This document shows positions 1 through 8,539 of a stretch of DNA of 64,000 nucleotides, in pieces. Under the pieces are notes generated by a model. It saw only the letters and a program-made list of their open reading frames with translations. It was not told where the DNA came from and did not search any database. Source of the DNA: Aerococcaceae bacterium NML190073 (lineage in GTDB: Bacteria > Bacillota > Bacilli > Lactobacillales > Aerococcaceae); contig JAMXJH010000002.1 of the NCBI GenBank assembly GCA_026131555.1, positions 124,001 through 188,000 on the forward strand, given 5' to 3'. Within the stretch, counting starts at the first letter, position 1; every line of letters starts with the position of its first letter. Both the position numbers and the translations under genes were made by a program.

Positions 1-17
1 CTTTAAGTGTTTTGTGT

Positions 18-23
18 TATAAT
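18..23 (+). promoter_or_regulatory. -10 promoter element of the LCP gene
   Basis: A perfect TATAAT lies 50 bases before the ATG of the LCP-family gene. The -35 region falls at or before the window edge and cannot be judged. The AGGAGG ribosome binding site at 60-65 follows. Confidence 0.5.
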
Positions 24-73
24 GGAAATTAGTAGAGGAGACTCTCATAATTCAATATTAGGAGGACAACACA

Positions 74-901
74 ATGATTAAGAAGATAAAATTACTTGTT
101 TGCGCCTTGGTAATGTTATTTGGTGCAGTCACAAGTTTAGGAGCAGTGCATGCGCAAGAATCGGAGAAGTTTAATTTTCTCTTTTTGGGTGTCGATGCGG
201 GATATGAAGCGGATCGCTTAGAAGAGCTAGAAGGAAGTCGTAGCGACGCTATTATGATTCTAACGTTTGACAAGGGAGCGAATACTTTAACGATTTCAAC
301 GATACCTCGCGACAGCTTAGTTGAAATTCCGGGACATGGTGTTGACAAAGTGAACCATGCTTTTGCATTCGGCGGAGTGGATTTAACCATTCAAACATTG
401 GAGCAATGGCTAGGTATTAAATTTGATAATTATGTCGTGTCTAATATGCCAGGTTTCATCAAAATCATTGATTTCTTTAATGGTATTGACGTAGTACCTC
501 CGACCACATTCAACTGGGAAGGACAATTCTTTTTTGAAAAAGATGTCCCGCAACATATTGATGGTCGACATGCATTAGGTTATGCACGTGAACGCTTCAC
601 TTCCGGTGGCGATTATGCACGTCAAGCCAGAATGAGAGAGATGATGAAAGTTATTTTACAACGTCTCATCTCCGAAGGAAGTATGGAGCAGTATCGTGAA
701 GCATTTGATAAACGTTACGAACATATCTTAACAAATATTAGCTTCGACGAATTGCTTGCATTGTATGAGGAATACGCTCATCCGGAATTAAACATCACAG
801 AATTCCAATTGAAAGGCCGCGGCTACACTGACGAGAAATTAGGTTATGTAGACGAAACGAATCCGGAATCATTGGAAGAACTATTGAATATCCTTAAGTA
901 A
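74..901 (+). CDS. LCP (LytR-CpsA-Psr) family cell-wall polymer ligase-like protein
   Basis: LCP proteins transfer undecaprenyl-linked teichoic acids or capsule to peptidoglycan outside the cell. The LCP core is visible: an FLFLGVD strand near residue 35, the SRSDAI motif (R56, D58), the PRDS motif (R79, D80), DKVNHA at 91-96 and the ARERF...GDYARQ arginine cluster around 170-185. These arginines bind the pyrophosphate in characterised members. At 275 residues it is shorter than typical LytR. The N-terminus looks like a cleavable signal peptide (KIK, hydrophobic 7-24, VHAQ) rather than the cytoplasmic tail plus anchor usual in LytR/Psr. AGGAGG at 60-65 supports the start. It is monocistronic, with its own promoter and terminator. 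Family is sure; substrate is unknown. Confidence 0.88.
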   Translation: MIKKIKLLVCALVMLFGAVTSLGAVHAQESEKFNFLFLGVDAGYEADRLEELEGSRSDAIMILTFDKGANTLTISTIPRDSLVEIPGHGVDKVNHAFAFGGVDLTIQTLEQWLGIKFDNYVVSNMPGFIKIIDFFNGIDVVPPTTFNWEGQFFFEKDVPQHIDGRHALGYARERFTSGGDYARQARMREMMKVILQRLISEGSMEQYREAFDKRYEHILTNISFDELLALYEEYAHPELNITEFQLKGRGYTDEKLGYVDETNPESLEELLNILK

Positions 902-912
902 TCGTACTTGAT

Positions 913-946
913 AAGAAGAAGGTCAGTAATGACTTTCTTCTTTTTT
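913..946 (+). terminator. Rho-independent terminator of the LCP gene
   Basis: AAGAAG...TCA pairs with TGA...CTTCTT around a short loop, followed by a run of T. Confidence 0.75.
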
Positions 947-1058
947 GTGTATTGAGAATCAAGTCTTTGCCCAAAATATGAATTTCAATTAAGAATATGA
1001 ATATTCATAGACCATTTACAGCTAAAATAGTGAAATTCCTCTTTTGTTAAAACTGCTG

Positions 1059-1067
1059 TGATATAAT
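1059..1067 (+). promoter_or_regulatory. Extended -10 promoter
   Basis: TGATATAAT is a perfect -10 with the TGn extension, 35 bases before the start codon of the DUF4767 repeat protein. No good -35 is seen at 16-18 bp, as expected for an extended -10 promoter. Confidence 0.6.
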
Positions 1068-1101
1068 CGAAGTATCAAGAGTAAACAAGGAGGAGATTTC
1101 C

Positions 1102-3204
1102 ATGAAAGGATTAGTCAAGAAGCTATTAACAGCAGTAGCCGGGTTTAGCTTAGTTGTCACACCGACAATCAATGCTTTCGCAGTACAACCCACTCAGAAA
1201 CTATTGTCACTGGGAGCCTCTTTACAAGGCGCTCAAATTACTCAAACGCGTACATTGCTAGGTGCAACCGATGTTCCGGAAGCGAATACCATTTATGTAG
1301 ACGGACCGACAGTCAACCGCTATTTAGGTGATGGTTCGACGGCTAATACAATCGTGTATTCAAGTGCACTGATTGAGCCACAGTCAGCAGGACATGGCGT
1401 GCAAGTGCAAATTGTTACACCACATAATATCACTTTAGTGACTCCAATCACTTACCAGAATGCAGCGATTACCTCCGGTGCCAAAGACATTTCGATTAAG
1501 ATTGCAACCGTTGCACCGGTAACAGGTGAAGGGGCATTGGCGGGTGTTTACGCTCTGCTGGAAAAATCAGGCACGAAGATTAACAAGCAATCAATTAAAG
1601 TCGCAGAGAAAGAAATTAAGATTGTTGAACGCGTCAAAGAAGACAAGAAACTCTCTGATATTCAAGTGAACCAAATCATTGCCGACATTAAGAAGGAAAT
1701 TACAATTAAGGTAACGAATAATATTACTATTGATGCGAATCAAGCAAAAATTATTATCCATGCTATATTGGAAAAATATCAAATTGATCCAAATTTAGTA
1801 GACTTAACAGAATTGGTTCAATTCTCAATTGATTTCTCCAAAACAGATGCTGCCAAAAACAAAAATACTGTTGACCAATTAGTCCAAAGTGTTGATAAAG
1901 CGATTTGGAACGAAAGTAAGCGCGCGGAATTGCAGCATTATATGAAAATTTGGGGCGAAGCAATGGGACAAAACTACAAAGAGCACTCACCGGACAATCC
2001 AGCCAACTACTACGGCTTGGCAATTCCGAATGAAGTTTTGGATAAAATAGCTATCAACGATCAAAAAGTAACGGCAGAGTGGTCAACACAAGGTATTACG
2101 CCGAATGTGTATAACATTGTAGCGGCTTACATGGAAACTAAAGATCAAAGCGAAATGAATGTCCATTTGTACTTGTTTGCGATTTACAACGGCGAACCGG
2201 TCGTACTCCATACACAACAAAACCAAGGAACCGATACCGGTTGGGTTTATTTCAAACCAACTGAGAATGTTGAATTACGCAACAACTTCGCTGAAATTGT
2301 CAAAGGAACAACCGCGGATCACTTAACGCTTCCGGATAAATGGAACGACCAGAAGAGTGTGGAACTGTCGAATTACATGCAGATTTGGGGAAATGCGATG
2401 GGGCAGCGCTATGCGGGTTACTCACCGGAAAACACTGGTAATTACTATGGACTGGCAATTCCAACTGAGATTTTAGATAAAATCGCAGTCAATGATCAGA
2501 AAGTTGCCGCAGAGTGGTCAACAACTGGTAATAAACCTGGTGTTTATAATATTGTCGGTACGTACATGGAATTGAAAGATTCGGATGCAATGGATATTCA
2601 CCTGTATTTGTTTGCGCTGTATAACGGCGAGCCTGTCGTACTCCATACGCAACAAAACCAAGGAACCGATACCGGTTGGGTTTATTTCAAACCGACTGAG
2701 AATGTAGACTTGCGGAATGCTTTCACTCGAATTGTGAATGGCGAGCCGGGAAGTAACTTACCGGTGCCGAATATCACACAAGATGCTAAGTGGAATGCAA
2801 GCAAGCAGGAAAAATTAAGAACTTTCATGAAGAATTGGGAGCAAGGTATGGGACAATCATACACAGAATATACGCCGGATAATCCGGGCGATTTCCACGG
2901 TGCCCCAATCCCTTCTTATCCGATTGAACATTTTGCGTGGGGTGACAAGCTTATCAATGCGCAGTGGTCAACCGATGGAAGTGCTGTAGGTGTTTATAAT
3001 ATCGTTGCGTGTTACAAGCAAAATGCTGTGGACGAAGAATCGACGATGTTCCCGCATCTCTATCTATTTGCGCTTGTCGGGGATGAACCGATGGTGTTCC
3101 ACTCTCAACAAAACCAAGGCGGTATGCCGGGTGACGGTTTCTACTTCAAACCGACTGAGAATGTAGATTTGGCAAACGGATTTAAGCAAATTGTTAACGA
3201 ATAA
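1102..3204 (+). CDS. Secreted DUF1002 protein with three C-terminal DUF4767 repeats
   Basis: A signal peptide (residues 1 to about 27, ending NAFA) is followed by a DUF1002-like domain (about 35-200: LSLGASLQGAQ, GVQVQI, ALAGVYALLE). Three copies of a roughly 125-residue DUF4767-type module start at W269, W414 and W564. Each has the pattern WN..K...L...M..W...MGQ.Y, a central AEWST/AQWST strand and a C-terminal HLYLFA...F.SQQNQG half. Function of both domains is unknown; a surface or secreted role is inferred from the signal peptide. No LPXTG or membrane anchor is present. Modules 1 and 2 are nearly identical in DNA in their last third (44 identical bases), suggesting recent duplication or gene conversion; module 3 is more diverged. 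AAGGAGGAG at 1087-1095 fixes the start. Confidence 0.8.
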   Translation: MKGLVKKLLTAVAGFSLVVTPTINAFAVQPTQKLLSLGASLQGAQITQTRTLLGATDVPEANTIYVDGPTVNRYLGDGSTANTIVYSSALIEPQSAGHGVQVQIVTPHNITLVTPITYQNAAITSGAKDISIKIATVAPVTGEGALAGVYALLEKSGTKINKQSIKVAEKEIKIVERVKEDKKLSDIQVNQIIADIKKEITIKVTNNITIDANQAKIIIHAILEKYQIDPNLVDLTELVQFSIDFSKTDAAKNKNTVDQLVQSVDKAIWNESKRAELQHYMKIWGEAMGQNYKEHSPDNPANYYGLAIPNEVLDKIAINDQKVTAEWSTQGITPNVYNIVAAYMETKDQSEMNVHLYLFAIYNGEPVVLHTQQNQGTDTGWVYFKPTENVELRNNFAEIVKGTTADHLTLPDKWNDQKSVELSNYMQIWGNAMGQRYAGYSPENTGNYYGLAIPTEILDKIAVNDQKVAAEWSTTGNKPGVYNIVGTYMELKDSDAMDIHLYLFALYNGEPVVLHTQQNQGTDTGWVYFKPTENVDLRNAFTRIVNGEPGSNLPVPNITQDAKWNASKQEKLRTFMKNWEQGMGQSYTEYTPDNPGDFHGAPIPSYPIEHFAWGDKLINAQWSTDGSAVGVYNIVACYKQNAVDEESTMFPHLYLFALVGDEPMVFHSQQNQGGMPGDGFYFKPTENVDLANGFKQIVNE

Positions 3205-3224
3205 CAAAAAAATATAAAATTCAC

Positions 3225-3253
3225 TTGCATTTCTAGATAGAAACCTGTAGAAT
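3225..3253 (+). promoter_or_regulatory. Promoter of the uracil permease leader
   Basis: TTGCAT (3225-3230) and TAGAAT (3248-3253) are separated by 17 bp. Transcription would start near 3260, just upstream of the PyrR-type hairpin. Confidence 0.65.
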
Positions 3254-3278
3254 TCTACAAAGAAATAAGGACTTTTAA

Positions 3279-3365
3279 TGTGTTCCAGAGAGGACACAAA
3301 GGCTCTTCAAGACAAGTTGAATCGTCATAAGCCCTTATTCTATCATAATAAGGGCTTATTTTTTA
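3279..3365 (+). promoter_or_regulatory. PyrR-type transcription attenuator leader
   Basis: A hairpin at 3279-3298 has the loop UCCAGAGAGG flanked by UGUG/CACA arms, matching the conserved PyrR-binding loop (UCC.GAGAGG) of Bacillus/Lactobacillales pyr leaders. It is followed at 3328-3365 by a strong terminator: ATAAGCCCTTAT pairs with ATAAGGGCTTAT, then T6. The known mechanism is that UMP-loaded PyrR stabilises the binding hairpin, prevents the antiterminator and lets the terminator form. The downstream gene is a uracil permease, which fits. I did not draw the antiterminator base by base. Confidence 0.82.
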
Positions 3366-3397
3366 TGCAGAAATAGCCCCTACAAAGGAGCGTATTT

Positions 3398-4699
3398 ATG
3401 GAAAACACACAAGCAAAAAAACGTCTATTACTAGATGTCAACGATAAACCGGAATTGATGCAAGGACTGTTACTAAGTGTACAGCATGTCTTTGCGATGT
3501 TTGGCGCAACTATTCTAGTGCCGTTATTGTTAGGAATGTCTGTTTCTACTGCATTATTAGCCAGCGGTGTCGGAACACTTATCTACATGGTAGCAACTAA
3601 AGCAAAGGTGCCGGTGTACTTAGGGTCATCGTTCGCCTATATTTCAGCGATGGGATTTGCGAAAGAGCAAATGGGTGGAGATATTAGTGCGGCACAAACA
3701 GGTATTATGTTAGTCGGTTTGATTTACGTATTGATTGCAATAATCGTATCAAAAGTTGGAACAGCTTGGATTGATAAATTATTGCCACCAATCGTTATCG
3801 GTCCAATGATTATTGTTATTGGATTAGGCTTAGCAAGTGTGGCGGTTAATAATGCCGGTTTTGTGAAAGATGGCGATTGGCGTAATATGGCGGTTGCGAT
3901 TATTACATTCATGATAGCAGTTCTAGTTCATACTAAAGGAAAAGGTTTCTTACGTGTCGTGCCTTTCTTAATTGCGATTATCGGCGGTTATATTGCATCG
4001 GTTGCTTTCGGATTAGTTGATTTCACACCGGTTGAGAATGCGCCTTGGTTTGCACTGCCGAACATCAGCTTACCTTTTGCTAGTGGCATTGTCGGCATCA
4101 ATCAATACAAATTGTACTTCGGTCCCGAGGCTTGGGCAATTCTGCCGATTGCGATTGTTACAATCGCCGAACATATCGGTGACCATATGGTGTTGGGCGA
4201 AATTTGCGAACGTAATTTTTTGAAAACACCGGGACTGAAACGTACATTGATTGGTGACGGGGTAGCGACTGCTGTATCGGCATTCATCGGTGGACCAGCT
4301 AACACAACTTATGGTGAAAATACGGGTGTTATCGGTATGACGCGTATTGCAAGTATCACAGTCATTCGTAATGCGGCTTTGATTGCGATTGCGTTAAGTT
4401 TCTTCTCGAAGTTTACCGCTTTAATTTCAACGATTCCGCAACCTGTTTTGGGTGGAATGTCCATTCTGTTATACGGGGTCATTGCGAGTAATGGTTTGAA
4501 AGTCCTGATTAAATCGCATGTAGATTTCAACCAATCGCGTAATTTAGTTATTGCGAGTGCGATGTTGGTACTTGGTTTAGGCGGAGCAGTGTTACAATTA
4601 GGCTCATCGTTAATTATTTCGGGAACGGCGCTCAGCGCAATTGTTGGTGTCGTCTTGAACTTCGTCTTACCGAAGCAAACCAACTTAGAAGAAGAATAA
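3398..4699 (+). CDS. pyrP: Uracil permease (NCS2 family)
   Basis: This 433-residue polytopic membrane protein is a proton-coupled uracil importer of the nucleobase/cation symporter-2 family. Recognisable motifs are the N-terminal QHVFAMFGATILVP, PVYLGSSFA in the third segment, the AEHIGDHMVLG substrate-binding region around residue 253, and the NTTYGENTGVIGMTR signature near 299. These match UraA/PyrP more than xanthine permeases. AAGGAG sits 8-13 bases before the ATG. The PyrR-type attenuator just upstream implies repression by UMP. It stands alone: no pyrR or pyr biosynthetic genes lie in the window, so PyrR must act from elsewhere. Confidence 0.92.
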   Translation: MENTQAKKRLLLDVNDKPELMQGLLLSVQHVFAMFGATILVPLLLGMSVSTALLASGVGTLIYMVATKAKVPVYLGSSFAYISAMGFAKEQMGGDISAAQTGIMLVGLIYVLIAIIVSKVGTAWIDKLLPPIVIGPMIIVIGLGLASVAVNNAGFVKDGDWRNMAVAIITFMIAVLVHTKGKGFLRVVPFLIAIIGGYIASVAFGLVDFTPVENAPWFALPNISLPFASGIVGINQYKLYFGPEAWAILPIAIVTIAEHIGDHMVLGEICERNFLKTPGLKRTLIGDGVATAVSAFIGGPANTTYGENTGVIGMTRIASITVIRNAALIAIALSFFSKFTALISTIPQPVLGGMSILLYGVIASNGLKVLIKSHVDFNQSRNLVIASAMLVLGLGGAVLQLGSSLIISGTALSAIVGVVLNFVLPKQTNLEEE

Positions 4700-4710
4700 T
4701 CAATCGGCAA

Positions 4711-4741
4711 GCCGGAGACAATTCTGTTTCCGGCGTTTTTT
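4711..4741 (+). terminator. Terminator of pyrP
   Basis: GCCGGA...TCCGGC stem (4711-4734) followed by GTTTTTT. Confidence 0.85.
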
Positions 4742-4787
4742 GTGCAAAAATACATCTCAAGATTGATTAGAAAAACAGACGAATTGG

Positions 4788-4821
4788 TATAATAGCATTA
4801 CGAGAGCAATCTTGTTATAAT
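4788..4821 (+). promoter_or_regulatory. Two candidate -10 elements
   Basis: TATAAT occurs at 4788-4793 (TTGATT 19 bp upstream at 4763) and again at 4816-4821, both in front of the zinc peptidase gene. Which one is used cannot be told from sequence. Confidence 0.5.
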
Positions 4822-4859
4822 GAATAAGAGAAATTAGATAGAGATGAGGTAGAGAAAAC

Positions 4860-5552
4860 ATGTACGGATATTATTTTGATCCAACTTATATTTTAGTATT
4901 GTTGGGAGCAGGTCTGGCAATGTATGCGCAACATAAGGTGCAATCAACATTTGCTAAATATGATGAGTTGGAGACACGGTTTAGAATTACGGGCAATCAA
5001 GCCGCACGTGAAATTTTGCAACAAAGCAATTTACACGATGTACGTGTAGAGCATATTAATGGGCATTTGACGGACCATTATGACCCACGCAATAAAGTGT
5101 TGCGTTTATCCGATGCCACTGATAAGTCCACTTCAATTGCGGCAGTTGCTGTCGCGGCACATGAATGCGGGCATGCTGTTCAAGACGCAAAAGGCTATGT
5201 TCCGCTAAGAATTCGCAGTTTCTTGGTGCCGGTAACACAATTTGGTTCAACTTTAGCGTTGCCGATGATTTTTATCGGGCTGGCAATGGGTTGGATGGGA
5301 CTTGTCAATGTTGGTATCATCGCATTTGCATTAGTGTTGGCATTTCAGTTGGTAACTTTGCCGGTGGAATTTGATGCGAGTAATCGCGCGATGGCAATTA
5401 TTGAACAACAGCAATTGCTAGCACCGGAAGAATTGCAAGCCGCACGTAAGGTGTTAAATGCGGCGGCGCTTACGTATGTTGCAAGTACAATTAGTACGGC
5501 GTTGCAATTATTGCGCTTTATTTTGATTGCGAATAGCCGTCGTCGTGACTAA
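4860..5552 (+). CDS. Membrane zinc metallopeptidase, YugP-like
   Basis: This 230-residue integral membrane protein of the Zn_peptidase_2 (YugP) family has one N-terminal transmembrane segment, the HECGH motif at residues 101-105 (HExxH zinc site), two hydrophobic segments around 125-170 and a final one near 205-222. The third zinc ligand is probably the E of PVEFDAS near 169-175, as usual in this family. Physiological substrate is unknown. It is followed after 17 bases by a GTPase gene, and the two probably form one transcript because no terminator separates them. Confidence 0.85.
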   Translation: MYGYYFDPTYILVLLGAGLAMYAQHKVQSTFAKYDELETRFRITGNQAAREILQQSNLHDVRVEHINGHLTDHYDPRNKVLRLSDATDKSTSIAAVAVAAHECGHAVQDAKGYVPLRIRSFLVPVTQFGSTLALPMIFIGLAMGWMGLVNVGIIAFALVLAFQLVTLPVEFDASNRAMAIIEQQQLLAPEELQAARKVLNAAALTYVASTISTALQLLRFILIANSRRRD

Positions 5553-5569
5553 CAGAGGAGAAGAAGCGA

Positions 5570-6775
5570 ATGACTTTATGGAGAAAATTAACTGGACGTA
5601 AAATCAATCCGCAATTAGCACAAGATTTATTGAGCAAGAGTCAGCAAGAAGTTGAAAAGATGCCGCCGATTAACATTATTGTGGCGGGAAAAACTGGAAG
5701 TGGTAAAAGCACGCTCATTAACGCCTTATTCCGTGAGAATATCGCTCAAACCGGTATCGGGCAACCGATTACGCAAGAGTTGATTCGTTTAACTAAAGAA
5801 GGGGTACCACTCACGCTGTACGATACGAGAGGATTGGAACTCAATCAGGAAGTGCAACAGCAAGTACAAGCGGATTTGCTAAGTTTAATTGCAACACAGC
5901 AAGACAAAGGGGAGCGCGAAGCAATTCATGTCGTTTATTACTGTATCAATGCAATGGGTTCACGGATTGAACCATTTGAAATCGAATTGATTCAAACGCT
6001 TGCTACAAAAGTTCCTGTTATTTTGGTAGTGACACAAGTGTTAGGACCTGAGAATCGGGAATTTCATCGCTATTTAGTGGATTTGAAGTTGAAAGTGGCG
6101 GCAGTGGTGCCTGTTCTAGCGAAGCCGTATGTTGTAGCGAAGCGTCAAGTGATTTCCGCCTTTGGATTACAAACGCTTATTGATACAACATTGAATATAG
6201 TGCCGTCGCAAGTACATCGGGCTTTTATCAACGCCCAACAAATAGATATTAATCGCAAAGTGGCGAACGCTAGGCGTTGGGCGAAAACGTATGTATCTTC
6301 TGCCTTTGGCGTTGGTTTCGTTCCGATTCCTTTTGCGGATGCAACGCTATTGATTCCGATGCAAATTACAATGTTGGCGCATTTGACGGCAATTTTCGGT
6401 GTGTCATTGGATAAGGCACAAATTGTAAGTTTGCTGGCAGGGATAGGAGGTACTAGCGGGACAACTTATATAGGCAAAATAATGGTAGGCTCTTTATTCA
6501 AGTTAATGCCTGGATTAGGCACTGTATCCGGCGGTTTAGTGACGGGTACAACAGCTAGTATGTTGACGGTAGCTTTAGGATACAGCTATATTGAAGCATT
6601 GCGTCATATTGCAAAAGCTGAGGCGATGGGACGCGATTTGCGTTTGAAAGAAATTCAACAATTGATGAATCAAAGTTTAGAAACGCATTTACAGGCAGTA
6701 TCAGGTTTGTTGCCTGAGAATGTGCGGGAAACATTTTTGCCGGAATGGCTCCGTGATTTCCTTGAGAAACAATAA
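5570..6775 (+). CDS. Era-like GTPase with C-terminal DUF697 membrane-associated domain
   Basis: The N-terminal G domain has a P-loop GKTGSGKST at residues 40-48 and a DTRG G3 motif at 85-88. The C-terminal half (about 230-350) is hydrophobic and glycine-rich (VGFVPIPFADATLLIPMQ), typical of the DUF697/YcjF-like domain. The expected G4 motif (N/TKxD) is replaced by VTQVLG near 154, so guanine specificity may be altered. Cellular role is unknown; related proteins associate with the membrane. RBS AGAGGAGAAG precedes the ATG. The gene ends at a terminator shared with the convergent histidine kinase gene. Confidence 0.8.
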   Translation: MTLWRKLTGRKINPQLAQDLLSKSQQEVEKMPPINIIVAGKTGSGKSTLINALFRENIAQTGIGQPITQELIRLTKEGVPLTLYDTRGLELNQEVQQQVQADLLSLIATQQDKGEREAIHVVYYCINAMGSRIEPFEIELIQTLATKVPVILVVTQVLGPENREFHRYLVDLKLKVAAVVPVLAKPYVVAKRQVISAFGLQTLIDTTLNIVPSQVHRAFINAQQIDINRKVANARRWAKTYVSSAFGVGFVPIPFADATLLIPMQITMLAHLTAIFGVSLDKAQIVSLLAGIGGTSGTTYIGKIMVGSLFKLMPGLGTVSGGLVTGTTASMLTVALGYSYIEALRHIAKAEAMGRDLRLKEIQQLMNQSLETHLQAVSGLLPENVRETFLPEWLRDFLEKQ

Positions 6776-6787
6776 ATTAGGAAAAGG

Positions 6788-6830
6788 CTTCCTTCTTATT
6801 TGCAATCAGTGCAAATAAGAAGGAAGTCTT
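6788..6830. terminator. Bidirectional terminator
   Basis: A 17-bp perfect stem, CTTCCTTCTTATTTGCA with its complement, lies between convergent genes. T-rich tails are weak on the + side; on the - side AAAAG gives CTTTT. Confidence 0.8.
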
Positions 6831-6841
6831 TTAAATGTTGG

Positions 6842-7723
6842 CTACCAATAAATTTCAACAATGAACTGCCGTTCTTTAATGTAAGCGTTGATGTCGTGTC
6901 CCAATTGTGCGCATAATTCTGCACAGATTGCTAATCCGAGTCCGCTGTTGCTTTGATTGCGGTGGGGTGCTCCTGTGTAATGGCGGTTGAACACTTGATT
7001 GATATCGGGTGTCACATTTTGGCTGAGGGGATTGTTGAAGCGTGTGTAGCAGCGTTGGTCGGCATCCCAATCATGGGTAATGGTTAGGGTGTGTGCCCCG
7101 TGTTGAACGGCATTGAGAAGCAAATTATTGAAGATACGTTTGACAGCAGCTTCGTCACTCACTTGCACGGTATGCTCAGCAATCACGGGAATCACATTCA
7201 TATTCGCCTCTTCAAAGACTTGGTATAAGCTAATCAGTTGCTCTTTCAAAATCATATCCAACCTCAACGGTGTTCGCTCATGCTCTATGGTGTTTGCTTC
7301 TAGTTTCCCTAGATAGAATACATCTTGGATGAGCTTTTCCAATACTTCTGTTCGTTGCGTTGCAATTTCTAAGTAGTGAGTTCGTTCTTGAACAGTCAAT
7401 TGCTCATCGTTTAGCAGTTGTAAATAACCGTAAATGGCAGTCAGTGGTGTCCGTAAATCATGCGAAATATTCATTAAATCGGCTTTAAGATGTACTTTAT
7501 GCTTTTGCAATTGGGAGATTGCATCTTGTTGTGTGGCAATCAGTGCGTTCAATTCTGTTAGCAGCGGATCAAGCAGTTTCGGACTGCCTTCGCTACTCAA
7601 TGTGCGATGAAGTTTATGTATGCGTAATTGTGTTAATTGCCGAGTAAGGTTGCGAATTTCTTTTTGCAAAAGGAGATGGTAAATAATTAGGCCGATGACG
7701 ATGCCAATCAATAGGTAAATCAT
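6842..7723 (-). CDS. Sensor histidine kinase
   Basis: This 293-residue kinase is the last gene of the ABC-transporter operon. One N-terminal membrane helix (residues 2-19) is followed by a coiled region, the HisKA box SHDLRTPL with phospho-acceptor H88, the N box NLLLNAVQHG near 208-217 and the G box GLGLAI near 262. There is no room for an extracellular sensor domain, so it either senses within the membrane or through the neighbouring transporter, as known for kinases linked to peptide-antibiotic ABC systems. The likely partner is the OmpR-type regulator at 10489-11190. The signal is not deducible. Confidence 0.88.
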   Translation of the reverse strand: MIYLLIGIVIGLIIYHLLLQKEIRNLTRQLTQLRIHKLHRTLSSEGSPKLLDPLLTELNALIATQQDAISQLQKHKVHLKADLMNISHDLRTPLTAIYGYLQLLNDEQLTVQERTHYLEIATQRTEVLEKLIQDVFYLGKLEANTIEHERTPLRLDMILKEQLISLYQVFEEANMNVIPVIAEHTVQVSDEAAVKRIFNNLLLNAVQHGAHTLTITHDWDADQRCYTRFNNPLSQNVTPDINQVFNRHYTGAPHRNQSNSGLGLAICAELCAQLGHDINAYIKERQFIVEIYW

Positions 7724-7735
7724 AAACTCTCCTCC

Positions 7736-8518
7736 TTAATGAATATGTTTGTGGTTAAAGTGATATATGCCAAACCCGGCAGCAAATAAAGTATAAAGTA
7801 AAGCAAGTAAACTGTCGCGGTGCCAATTAAGGAGCGTGCCGGTCGATTCGTATGATAATTCGTAGAACAAGAAAGGCGTAATATGCTCTAAGATAGGCAA
7901 GAATATGCGTATCGAATCAATGGCAAACATGGGGCCGAAGACACATAGAATAGACGTCACCAGACCTCTCTGAAACGTAAAGAAAATTGTTAAAAATAAT
8001 GTCAGATACATTATTATGAAAGGTAATTTAGCAATCATTAAATGAAAAGGAATGTCTAGCCAAATAGTGTGCCAATTTAGTGGGAGAATGAGCCGGCAAC
8101 TCAAACTTAAGAAAGCTAGTCCGCATGCGAATTGCAAAGCAGTGTATTGAAGTGCGACGCACCATTTTGCGAGATATAGCTGGTGCCGTGGGATGCCGTG
8201 GCTAATCGGCAGGACAAACAGTCGATCCCTGTATGAATGGTTGAATACTTCGTTAATAGTACCTAGAGCCAGAGCAATGTGTAGGTCAAGCATCGTCTCG
8301 ACGGCGCCGGTGATGAATTGTACGTGAGAGAACTTTAATGGTTCAAATGTTTGATTAATAGTGCCATCCAAACTATCCAGCCATTCGAAAAAACTAGGTT
8401 CCATTAGGCGTACAGCGATTGTTGCCAATAAGCAGAACAAAGCGAGCACGGCAATGCTCTTGATTACCGTACGTCGCTGTGTTAATTGATACCACTCACT
8501 TCTGATTAAGTTGGACAT
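7736..8518 (-). CDS. ABC-2 type transporter permease (second of pair)
   Basis: This 260-residue membrane protein has about six hydrophobic segments and begins MSNLIRSEWYQLTQRRT, closely resembling the start of the adjacent permease (MINLVKAECYQLTQRKS). The two are therefore diverged paralogues that probably form a heterodimeric channel with the ATPase at 9276-10202. This two-permease plus ATPase plus two-component arrangement is like lantibiotic-immunity (LanFEG) or bacitracin/peptide-resistance exporters; substrate is inferred only. It lies 12 bases before the kinase gene. Confidence 0.8.
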   Translation of the reverse strand: MSNLIRSEWYQLTQRRTVIKSIAVLALFCLLATIAVRLMEPSFFEWLDSLDGTINQTFEPLKFSHVQFITGAVETMLDLHIALALGTINEVFNHSYRDRLFVLPISHGIPRHQLYLAKWCVALQYTALQFACGLAFLSLSCRLILPLNWHTIWLDIPFHLMIAKLPFIIMYLTLFLTIFFTFQRGLVTSILCVFGPMFAIDSIRIFLPILEHITPFLFYELSYESTGTLLNWHRDSLLALLYTLFAAGFGIYHFNHKHIH

Positions 8519-8539
8519 AGGATACTCCTCGCTACTTAA

